Assembly: GCF_001695575.1 (NCBI RefSeq)
Contig: NZ_LUAX01000001.1
Span: forward strand, 1,860,001-1,924,000
Length of the DNA stretch: 64,000 nucleotides
Direction: 5' to 3'
From: Vibrio europaeus
GTDB taxonomy: Bacteria; Pseudomonadota; Gammaproteobacteria; Enterobacterales; Vibrionaceae
Numbering within the stretch: position 1 is the first letter of the stretch; the number at the start of each line of letters is the position of its first letter. Made by a program: the position numbers and the translations under genes. A model generated the notes under the pieces. That model was not told the origin of the DNA, searched no databases, and saw nothing but the letters and a program-made list of their open reading frames with translations. Shown here one piece after another: positions 31,757 through 42,196 of this stretch.

Positions 31757-31821
31757 GATCCCTGCCTCACCTTTGGTAATATCAGGACTGTTTTATTTCT
31801 AGCATCAAAATAAAGAGCTAG

Positions 31822-31953
31822 ATGAGAATTTCTCTCAATGGCGAACAACAGCATAGACTGGCGACGCGATTGTTAAATTTACAACCAGTATCAGTTCTGA
31901 CACGAAATGAACGTTATGCGCCTAGCAGAACAGTACATTTACCGTTAAGCTAA
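31822..31953 (+). CDS. Candidate 43-residue small ORF upstream of ptsH
   Basis: ATG 31822 to TAA 31951-31953 encodes [20 protein letters not shown] followed by a basic, Pro-containing tail ([10 protein letters not shown]). A weak AAGAG precedes the ATG. It occupies most of the cysK-ptsH gap and ends 47 bp before ptsH. I recall a short hypothetical gene at the same place in V. cholerae, but cannot check. It may be a real basic peptide, a leader ORF or chance. Confidence 0.35.
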   Translation: MRISLNGEQQHRLATRLLNLQPVSVLTRNERYAPSRTVHLPLS

Positions 31954-32000
31954 ATCTGGTTAAGAAACTATCAAAATATAAATCAATTGGGGTATATAAC

Positions 32001-32258
32001 ATGTACGAGAAGCAAGTAGAAATCACTGCAGAAAACGGTCTTCACACTCGTCCAGCTGCACAGTTCGTAAAAGAAGCTAAAGCATTCGACGCGGACATCA
32101 CTGTGACTTCTAACGGTAAAAGCGCTAGCGCGAAGAGCCTTTTCAAGCTACAAACTCTTGGCCTAGTAAAAGGTACAGTAGTTTCTATCTCAGCTGAGGG
32201 CCCACAAGCTCAACAAGCTGTTGACCACCTAGTTGCTCTAATGGATCAACTACACTAA
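32001..32258 (+). CDS. ptsH: Phosphocarrier protein HPr
   Basis: Cytoplasmic phosphocarrier of the sugar PTS, receiving phosphate from enzyme I on His15 ([16 protein letters not shown]) and passing it to sugar-specific EIIA proteins. It has 85 residues, standard length; the serine region around residue 46 ([13 protein letters not shown]) is intact. First gene of ptsH-ptsI-crr. The spacing to ptsI contains a perfect hairpin that may reduce downstream expression. Confidence 0.97.
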   Translation: MYEKQVEITAENGLHTRPAAQFVKEAKAFDADITVTSNGKSASAKSLFKLQTLGLVKGTVVSISAEGPQAQQAVDHLVALMDQLH

Positions 32259-32274
32259 TCCGGTCTCCTATTTT

Positions 32275-32306
32275 CAAAGCCATTTTGTGAAAGCAAAATG
32301 GCTTTG
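32275..32306 (+). terminator. Perfect hairpin between ptsH and ptsI
   Basis: The arms CAAAGCCATTTT and AAAATGGCTTTG (12 bp, 8-nt loop) occur 17 bp after ptsH with only GTTGG after. It is probably an mRNA processing or partial attenuation site setting the HPr:EI ratio, not a full terminator. Confidence 0.55.
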
Positions 32307-32395
32307 TTGGAAATAGGGCCAAATATAAGCTACAAATATTCGTTAGCGCACTCATTATTCTCCCGTTTTAAAGTTGACCAATTTAAGGTAAGGCT

Positions 32396-34120
32396 ATGAT
32401 TTCAGGCATCCTAGCATCTCCTGGTATTGCTATCGGTAAAGCACTACTACTTCAAGAAGATGAAATCGTTCTAAACACTAACACTATCACTGAAGACCAA
32501 GTTGAAGCAGAAGTTGCCCGTTTCTTCGACGCTCGTAACAAATCTTCAGCTCAACTAGAAGTTGTTAAGCAAAAAGCACTTGAGACTTTCGGTGAAGAAA
32601 AAGAAGCGATCTTTGAAGGTCACATCATGCTTCTTGAAGACGAAGAGCTAGAGGAAGAAATCCTAGCACTAATCAAAAAAGACAAGATGCACGCTGATAA
32701 CGCGATTTACACTGTTATCGAAGAGCAAGCATCTGCTCTAGAATCTCTAGACGATGAATACCTAAAAGAACGTGCAACAGATATCCGTGATATCGGTACA
32801 CGTTTCGTTAAGAACGCACTAGGCATCAACATCGTTTCTCTAAGCGATATCAATGAAGAAGTTATCCTAGTCGCTTACGACCTAACGCCATCTGAAACTG
32901 CACAGATCAACCTAGACTACGTTCTTGGTTTTGCTTGTGACATCGGCGGTCGTACTTCTCACACTTCAATCATGGCTCGTTCACTTGAACTTCCTGCTAT
33001 CGTTGGTACTAACGACATCACTAAGCAAGTTAAGAATGGCGACATGCTGATTCTTGATGCGATGAACAACAAGATCGTTATCAACCCATCAGAAACAGAG
33101 CTAGACGAAGCGAAAGCAGTAAAAGCGGCATTCATTGCTGAGAAAGAAGAACTGGCTAAACTAAAAGACCTACACGCTGAGACTCTAGACGGCCACCGTG
33201 TAGAAGTTTGCGGTAACATCGGTACTGTAAAAGACTGTGACGGCATCATCCGTAACGGTGGTGAAGGTGTTGGTCTATACCGTACTGAGTTCCTATTTAT
33301 GGATCGTGATGCTCTACCAACTGAAGAAGAGCAGTACCAAGCGTACAAAGAAGTTGCGGAAGCAATGAACGGCGAGTCAGTAATCATCCGTACTATGGAC
33401 ATCGGTGGTGATAAAGATCTTCCTTACATGGATCTTCCACAAGAGATGAACCCATTCCTAGGCTGGCGTGCAGTACGTATCAGCTTAGACCGTCGTGAAA
33501 TCCTTCGTGACCAGCTACGCGGCATCCTACGTGCTTCAGCACACGGTAAGCTTCGCATCATGTTCCCAATGATCATCTCTGTTGAAGAGATCCGTGAGCT
33601 GAAGAACGCAATCGAAGAGTACAAAGCAGAGCTTCGCGCTGAAGGCCTAGCATTCGACGAAAACATCGAAATTGGTGTAATGGTTGAAACTCCGGCAGCA
33701 GCAGCTATCGCGCACCACCTAGCAAAAGAAGTGGCATTCTTCTCTATCGGTACTAACGACCTAACTCAGTACACGCTAGCGGTAGACCGTGGTAACGAAA
33801 TGATCTCTCACCTTTACAACCCACTATCACCAGCAGTACTAACAGTAATCAAGCAAGTGATCGACGCATCACACGCAGAAGGTAAATGGACTGGTATGTG
33901 TGGTGAGCTTGCAGGTGACGAGCGTGCAACACTTCTTCTACTAGGTATGGGTCTAGACGAGTTCTCAATGAGCGGTATTTCTATCCCTAAAGTGAAGAAA
34001 GTCATCCGTAACTCTAACTTTGCTGAAGTGAAAGCAATGGCTGAAGAAGCACTTTCACTACCAACAGCAGCAGAGATTGAAGCGGTTGTGGAAAAATTCA
34101 TCGCAGAGAAAACTCAATAA
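32396..34120 (+). CDS. ptsI: PTS enzyme I (phosphoenolpyruvate-protein phosphotransferase)
   Basis: Cytoplasmic enzyme transferring phosphate from PEP to HPr. It has 574 residues. The active His lies in [21 protein letters not shown]; the PEP-binding C-terminal barrel contains [31 protein letters not shown] and the MCGELAGD cysteine loop. It is flanked by ptsH and crr, the standard operon. Codon choice is strongly biased (many CTA leucines and GGT glycines), typical of highly expressed vibrio genes. Confidence 0.98.
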   Translation: MISGILASPGIAIGKALLLQEDEIVLNTNTITEDQVEAEVARFFDARNKSSAQLEVVKQKALETFGEEKEAIFEGHIMLLEDEELEEEILALIKKDKMHADNAIYTVIEEQASALESLDDEYLKERATDIRDIGTRFVKNALGINIVSLSDINEEVILVAYDLTPSETAQINLDYVLGFACDIGGRTSHTSIMARSLELPAIVGTNDITKQVKNGDMLILDAMNNKIVINPSETELDEAKAVKAAFIAEKEELAKLKDLHAETLDGHRVEVCGNIGTVKDCDGIIRNGGEGVGLYRTEFLFMDRDALPTEEEQYQAYKEVAEAMNGESVIIRTMDIGGDKDLPYMDLPQEMNPFLGWRAVRISLDRREILRDQLRGILRASAHGKLRIMFPMIISVEEIRELKNAIEEYKAELRAEGLAFDENIEIGVMVETPAAAAIAHHLAKEVAFFSIGTNDLTQYTLAVDRGNEMISHLYNPLSPAVLTVIKQVIDASHAEGKWTGMCGELAGDERATLLLLGMGLDEFSMSGISIPKVKKVIRNSNFAEVKAMAEEALSLPTAAEIEAVVEKFIAEKTQ

Positions 34121-34133
34121 TCAGCTAATTCCA

Positions 34134-34167
34134 ATAAGATAGGCGGCAAAAATTGTCGTCTATCTTC
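34134..34167 (+). other. Imperfect hairpin between ptsI and crr
   Basis: AAGATAG-CGGCAA pairs with TTGTCG-CTATCTT around a 3-nt loop. It probably stabilises or processes the polycistronic mRNA; there is no T-tract. Confidence 0.4.
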
Positions 34168-34224
34168 TGAGATTGGTATACTATAATTCGACAGAATTAA
34201 ATAAAACGTTAGGAGCATGACACA

Positions 34225-34734
34225 ATGGGTCTGTTTGACAAACTTAAGAAGCTAGTATCTGACGACAGCGCAGAAGCAGGTGCAATCGAAATTATCGCAC
34301 CTCTATCTGGTGAAATCGTAAATATCGAAGATGTGCCAGATGTTGTTTTCGCTGAGAAAATCGTTGGTGACGGTATCGCGATCAAGCCTGCTGGCAACAA
34401 GATGGTAGCTCCTGTAAACGGTACTATCGGTAAGATCTTCGAAACTAACCACGCATTCTCTATCGAGTCTGATGATGGCGTTGAACTATTCGTTCACTTC
34501 GGTATCGACACAGTTGAGCTAAAAGGTGAAGGCTTCAAGCGTATCGCTGAAGAAGGTCAATCAGTTAAAGCTGGCGACACTATCATCGAGTTTGATCTAG
34601 CGCTACTAGAAGAGAAGGCAAAGTCTACTCTAACTCCTGTTGTTATCTCTAACATGGACGAAATCAAAGAGTTGAACAAGCTTTCTGGTTCTGTAACTGT
34701 TGGTGAAACTCCAGTACTACGTGTCACTAAGTAA
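34225..34734 (+). CDS. crr: PTS glucose-specific EIIA component (EIIA-Glc)
   Basis: This is a 169-residue cytoplasmic phosphocarrier and central regulator of carbon metabolism (inducer exclusion, adenylate cyclase activation). The two active histidines are visible in [14 protein letters not shown] and [14 protein letters not shown]. Last gene of the ptsHI-crr operon, ended by a strong terminator. Confidence 0.97.
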   Translation: MGLFDKLKKLVSDDSAEAGAIEIIAPLSGEIVNIEDVPDVVFAEKIVGDGIAIKPAGNKMVAPVNGTIGKIFETNHAFSIESDDGVELFVHFGIDTVELKGEGFKRIAEEGQSVKAGDTIIEFDLALLEEKAKSTLTPVVISNMDEIKELNKLSGSVTVGETPVLRVTK

Positions 34735-34751
34735 TTCCTACTTAGCAACGC

Positions 34752-34786
34752 ACAAAAAACGCAGCCAACTGGCTGCGTTTTTGTTT
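34752..34786. terminator. Bidirectional intrinsic terminator after crr
   Basis: AAAAAACGCAGCCA/TGGCTGCGTTTTTGTTTT sits between the convergent crr and ubiF genes. Confidence 0.9.
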
Positions 34787-34806
34787 TCTATCTTTCTCAC
34801 ATTCGT

Positions 34807-35985
34807 TCACTTCAAACCCAAGGCATATTTGAGAACCTGTGTTTTAAGAGTCCCGGTATTCTCAGCGATTTTAAGTGCCGCATTACGAACCAGTTTTAGT
34901 GGACCAATATCGTTACTGAACCCTTTGTAGAACAAATCCATTCCTGATTGCATTAACAGATTATCTGGTCGGCGTTTGCGCTCATATTGTTTAAGTACGG
35001 AGCCATCAAGAGAGGTGTTACCGTCACACTCCGCAAGTAAGATTGCGACATCTTTAAATCCAAGATTGACGCCCTGCCCTGCCAATGGATTAATAGTGTG
35101 TGCAGAGTCACCCACCAGCACACAATTATTATTGGAATAGGTTTGCGCATGACGACGAGTTAAAGGGAAAGAACCAAACTGAAGCACTTTGATATCGCCA
35201 AGTTCAGCAGGAAAATGGGTTAAGACTTCTTCCCTCAATTGTTCAGGTGTCAGCGAACAGAGCTGCTTTATGCGCTTCGGGCTGTCATACCAGACTAATG
35301 AACCTTGTCCTGCCTCTTGTGATTGAGAAGCTAATGTTGCTAAAGGCAAAAAGGAACGAGGCCCATGCGGGGTAAACTGCTGCCAAGTAATGTCCTGCTG
35401 AGCAAGCTCCGTTTCGACATTAATCAACATACAATGCTGCCTGTAATCCCAAGCGGTAATGCCGATTCCTGCCAAATGACGTACTTTAGAATTAGCTCCA
35501 TCAGCGCCAACGATCAATTCGGCGTAGAAGCTCTCTCCAGACGTTAACTCAACTCGATTAACCTCATCAAATTTGATGCTTTCTAATTTATCTGGGCAAT
35601 ACAGCGTAATATTTTCAAACTGCTCTAGTTGTTGCCACAAACCAAGCTGGATCAGTCGATTTTCAACGATATAGCCAAGTTGCTGCATGTTTAGTGCATC
35701 AGAATGAAAACGCGTGCGGCATTCAGGGTGTTCCCACGTTTCTAAGCGGCGATATGGGCAGACGCGCATTTGTTCGATATTTTGCCAAGCGCCAAGTTCA
35801 TCGAGTATGGAAACAGAATGCTCAGAGATAGCAGAAACACGAATATCCATTGGCTGCTCTGGAGAAAAAGCTTTTGGCGCATAACCTTCGACAAGCGCGA
35901 CTTTCCTACCTTGCTTGGCAAACCCAATAGCAGTAGCCGCTCCAACCATGCCACCACCGATCACTGCAACATCAAACTTGGTCAT
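34807..35985 (-). CDS. ubiF: FAD-dependent 2-octaprenyl-3-methyl-6-methoxy-benzoquinol hydroxylase
   Basis: This is a 392-residue flavoprotein monooxygenase of the UbiH/UbiF/VisC family. It has the dinucleotide-binding GGGMVGAATAIGFAKQG at the N terminus, a middle GADGANSKVR motif and the FAD-ribityl motif GDSAHTINPLAGQGVNLG. It hydroxylates the ubiquinone ring in aerobic synthesis. Family members are similar to each other; ubiF is favoured because the gene neighbours miaB, as in E. coli (ubiF and miaB divergent), and not another ubi gene. Confidence 0.88.
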   Translation of the reverse strand: MTKFDVAVIGGGMVGAATAIGFAKQGRKVALVEGYAPKAFSPEQPMDIRVSAISEHSVSILDELGAWQNIEQMRVCPYRRLETWEHPECRTRFHSDALNMQQLGYIVENRLIQLGLWQQLEQFENITLYCPDKLESIKFDEVNRVELTSGESFYAELIVGADGANSKVRHLAGIGITAWDYRQHCMLINVETELAQQDITWQQFTPHGPRSFLPLATLASQSQEAGQGSLVWYDSPKRIKQLCSLTPEQLREEVLTHFPAELGDIKVLQFGSFPLTRRHAQTYSNNNCVLVGDSAHTINPLAGQGVNLGFKDVAILLAECDGNTSLDGSVLKQYERKRRPDNLLMQSGMDLFYKGFSNDIGPLKLVRNAALKIAENTGTLKTQVLKYALGLK

Positions 35986-36271
35986 AATTTATACTTCATC
36001 ATATTGATTATTTGGCTGTTTTTTATTGTACGTTTTCATTACTAAAATGTAACGAAAAACCTCGGGCGCACTATGGGCAAATCCCTTGATTGATAACGCT
36101 TTGAATAGATTTTACAGCAACACTAGTCAGTAGGTTTTTAAACCAGTACAATACGCCGCTTGCCAATCTATAGGCACAAAATTTAGTCATACATTAAACT
36201 CAAATGAATGACTTACTGGAAACATTGGGCGATTTGCTCCCTTAATTTAAACTAACGATCGAGCGAACAAA

Positions 36272-37696
36272 ATGAGTAAGAAACTGCTAATTAAAACCTG
36301 GGGCTGCCAGATGAACGAATACGATTCATCAAAAATGGCGGATCTACTGAACGCGGCTAACGGCTATGAGCTGACGGAAGAACCAGAAGAGGCAGATGTA
36401 CTACTTCTTAATACCTGTTCAATTCGCGAAAAAGCGCAAGAAAAAGTATTCCACCAGCTTGGTCGTTGGAAAACGCTAAAAGATAAAAAAGAAGGTGTGG
36501 TTATTGGTGTTGGTGGCTGTGTTGCGACTCAAGAAGGTGACCATATCCGCGAGCGTGCGCCATTTGTTGACGTTATCTTTGGCCCACAAACACTGCACCG
36601 TCTGCCAGAGATGATCAAACAGTCACAGTCAAATGAAGCGCCTGTTATGGATATCTCTTTCCCTGAGATCGAGAAGTTTGATCGTCTACCAGAGCCTCGT
36701 GCTGAAGGTGCAACAGCGTTCGTTTCAATTATGGAAGGCTGTTCTAAGTACTGTACTTACTGCGTAGTACCTTACACTCGCGGTGAAGAAGTTAGCCGTC
36801 CTATGGATGACGTACTATTCGAAATCGCGCAACTTGCTGATCAAGGCGTACGTGAAGTAAACCTATTAGGTCAGAACGTAAACGCGTACCGTGGTCCAAC
36901 CCATGAAGGCGATATTTGCTCTTTCGCAGAATTGCTACGCCTTGTTGCTTCTATTGATGGCATTGACCGTATTCGCTTTACGACTAGCCACCCACTAGAG
37001 TTCACTGACGACATCATCGCCGTCTACGGAGATACGCCAGAGCTTGTGAGCTTCCTGCACCTACCTGTACAAAGTGGTAGTGACCGCATTCTAACTATGA
37101 TGAAGCGTCCACACACAGCGATTGAATACAAGTCGATCATTCGTAAGCTGCGTAAAGCGCGTCCTGATATTCAAATCAGTTCTGACTTCATTGTTGGCTT
37201 CCCAGGTGAAACGGCGAAAGACCACCAAGATACGATGAAGCTGATCAAAGACGTTGATTTTGATATGAGCTTTAGCTTTATCTTCTCTCCTCGTCCGGGA
37301 ACGCCAGCGGCGGACTACCCATGTGACGTACCAGAGCAAGAAAAGAAAGAACGTCTATACGAACTGCAGCAAACCGTAAACGCTCAAGCTATGCGTTACT
37401 CACGCTTGATGCTCGACACTGAACAACGCGTTCTTGTTGAAGGCCCATCGAAAAAGAATCTAATGGAACTTCGCGCACGTACAGAGAACAACCGCGTGGT
37501 TAACTTCGAAGGCAGCGCAGATCTAATCGGTCAGTTTGTTGATGTGAAGATCACTGACGTTTTCGCTAACTCACTACGTGGCGAATTGGTTCGAACTGAA
37601 AAAGACATGGATCTTCGTACTATGATCTCACCAACGCAAATGATGGCGAAAACAAAACGCGAAGATGAGCTAGGTGTAGCAACCTTTACACCTTAA
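36272..37696 (+). CDS. miaB: tRNA-2-methylthio-N6-dimethylallyladenosine synthase
   Basis: Radical-SAM enzyme methylthiolating i6A37 of tRNAs reading UNN codons. It has 474 residues: the N-terminal UPF0004 domain with three cluster cysteines ([28 protein letters not shown]), the radical-[11 protein letters not shown] motif, and a C-terminal TRAM domain (EGPSKKN...[17 protein letters not shown]). Divergent from ubiF. Followed by a terminator, then ybeZ. Confidence 0.97.
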   Translation: MSKKLLIKTWGCQMNEYDSSKMADLLNAANGYELTEEPEEADVLLLNTCSIREKAQEKVFHQLGRWKTLKDKKEGVVIGVGGCVATQEGDHIRERAPFVDVIFGPQTLHRLPEMIKQSQSNEAPVMDISFPEIEKFDRLPEPRAEGATAFVSIMEGCSKYCTYCVVPYTRGEEVSRPMDDVLFEIAQLADQGVREVNLLGQNVNAYRGPTHEGDICSFAELLRLVASIDGIDRIRFTTSHPLEFTDDIIAVYGDTPELVSFLHLPVQSGSDRILTMMKRPHTAIEYKSIIRKLRKARPDIQISSDFIVGFPGETAKDHQDTMKLIKDVDFDMSFSFIFSPRPGTPAADYPCDVPEQEKKERLYELQQTVNAQAMRYSRLMLDTEQRVLVEGPSKKNLMELRARTENNRVVNFEGSADLIGQFVDVKITDVFANSLRGELVRTEKDMDLRTMISPTQMMAKTKREDELGVATFTP

Positions 37697-37760
37697 GTTC
37701 CAAATTAGCTTGAATTTACCCGACTCTGATACCATCTTAGAGAAAGGTATATAAGGTCAC

Positions 37761-37792
37761 TAAAAGCCCGGTCTAAATCGGGCTTTTTTAGA
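37761..37792 (+). terminator. Intrinsic terminator of miaB
   Basis: AAAAGCCCG-GTCTAAAT-CGGGCTTTTTT, 65 bp after the miaB stop and 25 bp before ybeZ. Confidence 0.85.
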
Positions 37793-37815
37793 GTGGCAAA
37801 CAATGAGAGGCAACT

Positions 37816-38925
37816 TTGAGCAATAAAATTGTTACCCTAGAAATCAATCTAGAACCTTCTGATAACCGCCGATTAGCCAGTTTGTGCGGCCCTTTCGATG
37901 ACAATATCAAGCACTTAGAGCGCCGTTTAGGTGTCGAAATCAGCTACCGTGGTAACTTCTTTACTATCGTTGGTAAGCCACATACTAGCGCTGCAGCACT
38001 TGAAATCATCAAAACGCTTTACGTCAATACCGCTCCTGTTCGTGGCAATATTCCTGATGTAGAACCCGATGAAATTCATCTTGCGATCAAAGAAACAGGT
38101 GTTTTAGAGCAAGACCTTGAGTCAAGCTTCGAGCACGGCAAAGAAGTGTTCATCAAGACTAAAAAAGGTGTCATCAAACCGCGTACCCCTAACCAAGGTC
38201 AGTACCTGATGAACATGGTGACTCATGACATCTCCTTCGGTATCGGCCCTGCGGGTACAGGTAAAACCTACCTTGCGGTTGCGGCAGCGGTAGATGCTTT
38301 AGAGCGTCAAGAAATTCGTCGCATCTTACTGACTCGCCCTGCGGTTGAAGCGGGTGAGAAACTCGGCTTCTTACCGGGTGATTTGAGCCAGAAAGTCGAC
38401 CCTTACCTTCGTCCGCTCTATGACGCCCTATTCGAAATGCTCGGCTTCGAGAAGGTTGAAAAACTGATTGAACGCAACGTGATTGAAGTTGCGCCACTGG
38501 CTTATATGCGTGGTCGTACGCTCAATGATGCTTTCATCATTTTGGATGAAAGCCAAAACACCACAGTGGAGCAGATGAAAATGTTCCTAACGCGTATTGG
38601 TTTTAACTCGCGCGCCGTGATTACAGGTGATATCACCCAGATCGACTTACCGCGTGGTGCTAAGTCTGGGCTGCGCCATGCCATTGAGGTGTTGAGCGAA
38701 GTCGATGACATCAGCTTTAACTTTTTCCAGTCTGACGACGTTGTTCGTCACCCAGTTGTCGCACGTATCGTCAATGCGTATGAGAAGTGGGAAGCGAAAG
38801 ATCAAAAAGAACGCAAAGAGTTCGAAAAGAAACGTCGTGAAGAGCGTGAAGCACAGCTGATTGAAACGGCTAAAGCTGAGCTTTCAAAAAAAGTACAAGC
38901 AGAAACCGCTGAAGGTAAGTCATGA
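37816..38925 (+). CDS. ybeZ: PhoH-family ATPase YbeZ
   Basis: This is a 369-residue RNA-associated P-loop ATPase with Walker [12 protein letters not shown], Walker B-like FIILDESQN and [17 protein letters not shown]. The start is TTG 37816: the only nearby ATG (37803) is in another frame and stops at once, and AGAGG lies at 37806-37810. The C-terminal tail is highly charged ([20 protein letters not shown]). It acts with the RNase YbeY in ribosome quality control and overlaps ybeY by 4 bp. Confidence 0.94.
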   Translation: MSNKIVTLEINLEPSDNRRLASLCGPFDDNIKHLERRLGVEISYRGNFFTIVGKPHTSAAALEIIKTLYVNTAPVRGNIPDVEPDEIHLAIKETGVLEQDLESSFEHGKEVFIKTKKGVIKPRTPNQGQYLMNMVTHDISFGIGPAGTGKTYLAVAAAVDALERQEIRRILLTRPAVEAGEKLGFLPGDLSQKVDPYLRPLYDALFEMLGFEKVEKLIERNVIEVAPLAYMRGRTLNDAFIILDESQNTTVEQMKMFLTRIGFNSRAVITGDITQIDLPRGAKSGLRHAIEVLSEVDDISFNFFQSDDVVRHPVVARIVNAYEKWEAKDQKERKEFEKKRREEREAQLIETAKAELSKKVQAETAEGKS

Positions 38926-39386
38926 GTATCGAACTAGATCTACAATTAGCGGTCGAAGATGAAAATGGCTTACCCAATTTTGATGATATTCATCTTTGGT
39001 TAAGCTCAGCGGTGACAAAATTCCAACCTCAAGCTGAAGTTACTGTGCGTTTGGTTGATGAACAAGAAAGTCACCAACTTAACCATGACTATCGTGGCAA
39101 AGATAAGCCGACTAATGTGCTCTCTTTTCCATTTGAAGCGCCTCCAGGTATTGAGATAGATTTGCTCGGCGATCTGATCATCTGCCGACAAGTTGTAGAA
39201 CGTGAAGCGGTAGAGCAAAACAAACCTCTAATGGCTCACTGGGCGCATATGGTTGTACATGGTAGCCTGCATCTGCTAGGTTATGATCATATCGATGATG
39301 ACGAAGCTGAAGAGATGGAGTCAATCGAAACAGAAATCATGCAAGGTATGGGTTTCGAAGACCCCTACATTGATGAAAAAGCGTAA
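38922..39386 (+). CDS. ybeY: Endoribonuclease YbeY (16S rRNA maturation)
   Basis: This is a 154-residue zinc-dependent endoribonuclease with the three-His metal motif [15 protein letters not shown]. It is needed for 16S rRNA 3'-end maturation and late 70S quality control. The ATG overlaps the ybeZ stop (ATGA), so the pair is coupled. corC follows after 76 bp. Confidence 0.96.
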   Translation: MSIELDLQLAVEDENGLPNFDDIHLWLSSAVTKFQPQAEVTVRLVDEQESHQLNHDYRGKDKPTNVLSFPFEAPPGIEIDLLGDLIICRQVVEREAVEQNKPLMAHWAHMVVHGSLHLLGYDHIDDDEAEEMESIETEIMQGMGFEDPYIDEKA

Positions 39387-39462
39387 AATCGAGACTGTTT
39401 TCAACTCGGTTTTACCAACGTGAGCTATCACACATCTGATAGCGTTACTTAAATGAGAAACA

Positions 39463-40362
39463 ATGAACGAAGACAATTCGCCCTCTTCTCTAGAAGGTAA
39501 AAAAGAAAAATCTGAAGGTCCGAGTAGAAAGTCCTTCTTCGGACGCCTAGGTCAACTTTTTCAAGGTGAACCAAAAGATCGCCAAGAGCTTGTGGATGTT
39601 ATCCGTGACTCTGAAGAAAATGACCTGATCGACCACGACACCCGAGACATGCTTGAAGGTGTTATGGAGATCTCTGAAATGCGTGTGCGTGACATTATGT
39701 TACCGCGTTCGCAAATGGTTACGGTTGACCGCAGTGACGATTTAGATGCACTGATCAACCTTATCACTGATGCTCAGCACTCTCGCTACCCAGTAATCAG
39801 TGAAGATAAAGACCATGTTGAAGGTATTCTGTTAGCGAAGGACTTACTTAAATACTTAGGTTCTGGCAGCGAGCCATTTGATATCGAGCAAGTTATCCGC
39901 CCAGCGGTCGTTGTTCCTGAGAGTAAGCGTGTCGATCGACTACTCAAAGAGTTCCGCGAGGAACGTTATCATATGTCTATCGTTGTTGATGAATTTGGCG
40001 GCGTATCTGGCCTTGTCACCATCGAGGACATCCTTGAAGAAATCGTTGGTGAAATCGAAGATGAATTCGACGATGAAGAAGAACTGGATATTCGCAAGCT
40101 AAGCAAACACACTTTTGCAGTGAAGGCTCTAACCACTATCGAAGAATTTAACGATACGTTTGGAACCTCTTTCAGCGACGAAGAAGTCGACACTGTAGGT
40201 GGTATGGTTATGACAGCATTTGGTCATCTACCTTCTCGTGGCGAGGTGGTAGAAATTGAAGGGTATAACTTCAAAGTGACTTCAGCAGATAACCGTCGTG
40301 TTGTACAGCTACAAGTTACCATTCCTGACGAAGAGCTCATTGCAGACTCTACTCAAGAGTAA
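39463..40362 (+). CDS. corC: Magnesium/cobalt efflux protein CorC
   Basis: This is a 299-residue cytoplasmic protein with two CBS domains ([17 protein letters not shown] and [18 protein letters not shown]...[35 protein letters not shown]) and a C-terminal CorC/HlyC transporter-associated domain. It lacks a DUF21 membrane part. CorC homologues affect Mg/Co efflux and are conserved next to lnt and ybeY. In operon with ybeZ, ybeY and lnt. Confidence 0.93.
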   Translation: MNEDNSPSSLEGKKEKSEGPSRKSFFGRLGQLFQGEPKDRQELVDVIRDSEENDLIDHDTRDMLEGVMEISEMRVRDIMLPRSQMVTVDRSDDLDALINLITDAQHSRYPVISEDKDHVEGILLAKDLLKYLGSGSEPFDIEQVIRPAVVVPESKRVDRLLKEFREERYHMSIVVDEFGGVSGLVTIEDILEEIVGEIEDEFDDEEELDIRKLSKHTFAVKALTTIEEFNDTFGTSFSDEEVDTVGGMVMTAFGHLPSRGEVVEIEGYNFKVTSADNRRVVQLQVTIPDEELIADSTQE

Positions 40363-40398
40363 CGCTAATCTCCCCTAGGGGAAGAGATAATATATACG

Positions 40399-41910
40399 AT
40401 GGTAAATTCCCTTTTTCATCGCCTAAAACGGCCGCTTGCGGCCGTTTTTGTTGGCGCATTAACCACACTTGCATTTGCACCTTATCAATTATGGCCACTA
40501 GCGATTGTTAGCCCTGCCATTCTTCTGCTCCTTATCCACCAGCAATCAGCGAAACGTGCACTTTGGATTGGTTACGCATGGGGACTTGGTCAATTTGCCA
40601 CCGGCATCAGCTGGGTTCATGTCAGCATCGATAATTTTGGCGGTATGCCGAAAATCGCCAGTGTCTTTCTCATGGCGCTGCTTGTCGGTTACTTAGCTAT
40701 CTACTCAGCCCTGTTCACTTGGAGTATTAATCGCTTCTTCCCCGTATCAACACGTACTCGATACATGTTAATAGCACCTGCGCTATGGCTTATCTGTGAC
40801 TGGCTCCGTGGTTGGGTCATGACGGGGTTCCCGTGGTTATGGCTAGGTTACAGCCAAATAGACAGCCCATTAGGTAATTTCGCTCCACTTGGCGGCGTCG
40901 AGTTTATAACCTTATTAATGGTTGTCAGTGCAGGAGCGATCGCTTATGCCAGCTTACATCGCCAATGGTTACTGCTGCTCATACCTTCAGTCATCTTTAT
41001 GACAGGTTTTGGCTTGCAGTCTGCTCAGTGGGTAACACCAAACCCAGAGCAAACGACCAAAGTTGCACTCATTCAAGGTAACATCGCGCAAGAGTTAAAG
41101 TGGCAACCAAGCCAACGCTGGCCAACCATTATGAAGTACACCGACCTGACTCGTGAGAACTGGGATGCGGACATCATAATTTGGCCGGAAGCAGCAATAC
41201 CAGCGCTTGAATATGAGATTTCCTCGTTCCTAAGTAATCTCGATTCCGCAGCGCGTATGAATAACAGTGCAGTGATAACAGGGATCGTCAATCAAGGCGA
41301 AGATAAGAGGTTCTACAACAGTATTCTCACACTCGGTAAAAACCCGAATGGGGATTACAGCTACGATATGAATCTTCGTTACCATAAACATCACCTACTG
41401 CCGTTTGGTGAGTTTGTCCCATTCGAAGAAGTGCTGCGACCAATCGCGCCGTTTTTTAATCTGCCGATGTCTTCATTCAGCCGTGGCGACTTTGTCCAAC
41501 CCAACATTGACGCCAATGGCAAACAAATGGCCCCGGCTCTTTGTTATGAAATCATCTTCAATGAGCAGGTAAGACAAAACGTCAATCAAGACACGGATTT
41601 TATACTCACTTTATCTAACGACGCTTGGTTCGGGCACTCAATTGGGCCTCTACAGCATATGGAAATAGCCCGTATGCGAGCGCTTGAGCTTGGCAAACCT
41701 GTTATTCGCGCCACCAATAACGGTGTCACAGCCGTGACAGACCATAAAGGTCATATCACAACCCAAGTACCGCAATTCGAAACCGCAGTGTTGCGCGCCG
41801 AGATCCCGTCAACATCCGGCGAAACACCTTACCGTCAGTTTGGCACATGGCCGATGTATTTTTGGGTTGTGCTGAGTTTGGTTGTTGGGTGGAGAGTTAG
41901 AGCGAGTTAG
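40399..41910 (+). CDS. lnt: Apolipoprotein N-acyltransferase
   Basis: Inner-membrane enzyme adding the third acyl chain to outer-membrane lipoproteins. It has 503 residues: six membrane spans, then a periplasmic nitrilase-like domain with the catalytic Glu (IIWPEAAIP), Lys ([13 protein letters not shown]) and Cys ([11 protein letters not shown]), and a final span. Codons about 10-18 encode [10 protein letters not shown] through a perfect GC-rich hairpin plus T-run, a terminator-like element inside the coding region. The arrangement after corC is conserved. Confidence 0.96.
   Translation: MVNSLFHRLKRPLAAVFVGALTTLAFAPYQLWPLAIVSPAILLLLIHQQSAKRALWIGYAWGLGQFATGISWVHVSIDNFGGMPKIASVFLMALLVGYLAIYSALFTWSINRFFPVSTRTRYMLIAPALWLICDWLRGWVMTGFPWLWLGYSQIDSPLGNFAPLGGVEFITLLMVVSAGAIAYASLHRQWLLLLIPSVIFMTGFGLQSAQWVTPNPEQTTKVALIQGNIAQELKWQPSQRWPTIMKYTDLTRENWDADIIIWPEAAIPALEYEISSFLSNLDSAARMNNSAVITGIVNQGEDKRFYNSILTLGKNPNGDYSYDMNLRYHKHHLLPFGEFVPFEEVLRPIAPFFNLPMSSFSRGDFVQPNIDANGKQMAPALCYEIIFNEQVRQNVNQDTDFILTLSNDAWFGHSIGPLQHMEIARMRALELGKPVIRATNNGVTAVTDHKGHITTQVPQFETAVLRAEIPSTSGETPYRQFGTWPMYFWVVLSLVVGWRVRAS
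40425..40452 (+). terminator. Terminator-like hairpin inside the 5' coding region of lnt
   Basis: AAAACGGCCGC-TT-GCGGCCGTTTTTGTT is a perfect stem of at least 8 bp with a U-rich tail, within codons 10-18 of lnt. It has the full structure of an intrinsic terminator and could attenuate corC-lnt read-through when translation of lnt is slow. Confidence 0.6.
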
Positions 41911-41952
41911 TGAACGCTCCGCTTATGGATGCGGAAACGGACTTCGTCCTAC

Positions 41953-42043
41953 AGATAACTGGATAACTGGATAACTGGATAACTGGATAACTGGATAACT
42001 GGATAACTGGATAACTGGATAACTGGATAACTGGATAACTGGA
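41953..42043. repeat. Tandem 8-bp satellite, copy after lnt
   Basis: About 11 copies of CTGGATAA, uniform. The gap between lnt and the array (41911-41952) contains a fragment (GAACGCTCCGCTTATGGATGCGG) that resembles the left arm of the palindromic element, as if an older copy were interrupted. Confidence 0.95.
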
Positions 42044-42196
42044 AAGTTTTTGAGGGTTGGTACATGGTATCAACCCTTTTTATTTAGGAACACTTCGCTA
42101 TGGATTCGGGAACGACAAACTCTCGAAGGGCGAAGCCCGATCCCGTTTTCCCGAAACGAAGTGTTCCATAGGACGAAGTCCGTTCCCTGCTCCACC
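42044..42196. repeat. Palindromic element next to satellite, copy 2 (complete)
   Basis: It begins with a terminator hairpin (GGGTTGGTAC...TATCAACCC then TTTTTATT, 42053-42083). Next come the left arm GGAACACTTCG (42088-42098), TTCGGGAA, two GGGCGAAGCCC-type hairpins, TTCCCGAA and the right arm CGAAGTGTTCC. The outer arms are perfect 11-bp inverted repeats about 60 bp apart. Copies at 58544-58693 and partly at 30468-30586. No ORF, so it looks like a non-autonomous palindromic repeat. It abuts the 3' end of the ybeL-type gene. Confidence 0.85.

Noticed and set aside
32959..34101. Several minus-strand ORFs inside ptsI
   Set aside because: Serine-rich shadows caused by biased codon use in ptsI.
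40371..40382. TCCCCTAGGGGA palindrome between corC and lnt as terminator
   Set aside because: Perfect but loop-less and without a T-tract; lnt is expected to be co-transcribed.
41953..42043. Possible CRISPR array
   Set aside because: The repeat unit is 8 bp with no spacers and there are no cas genes; it is a simple satellite.
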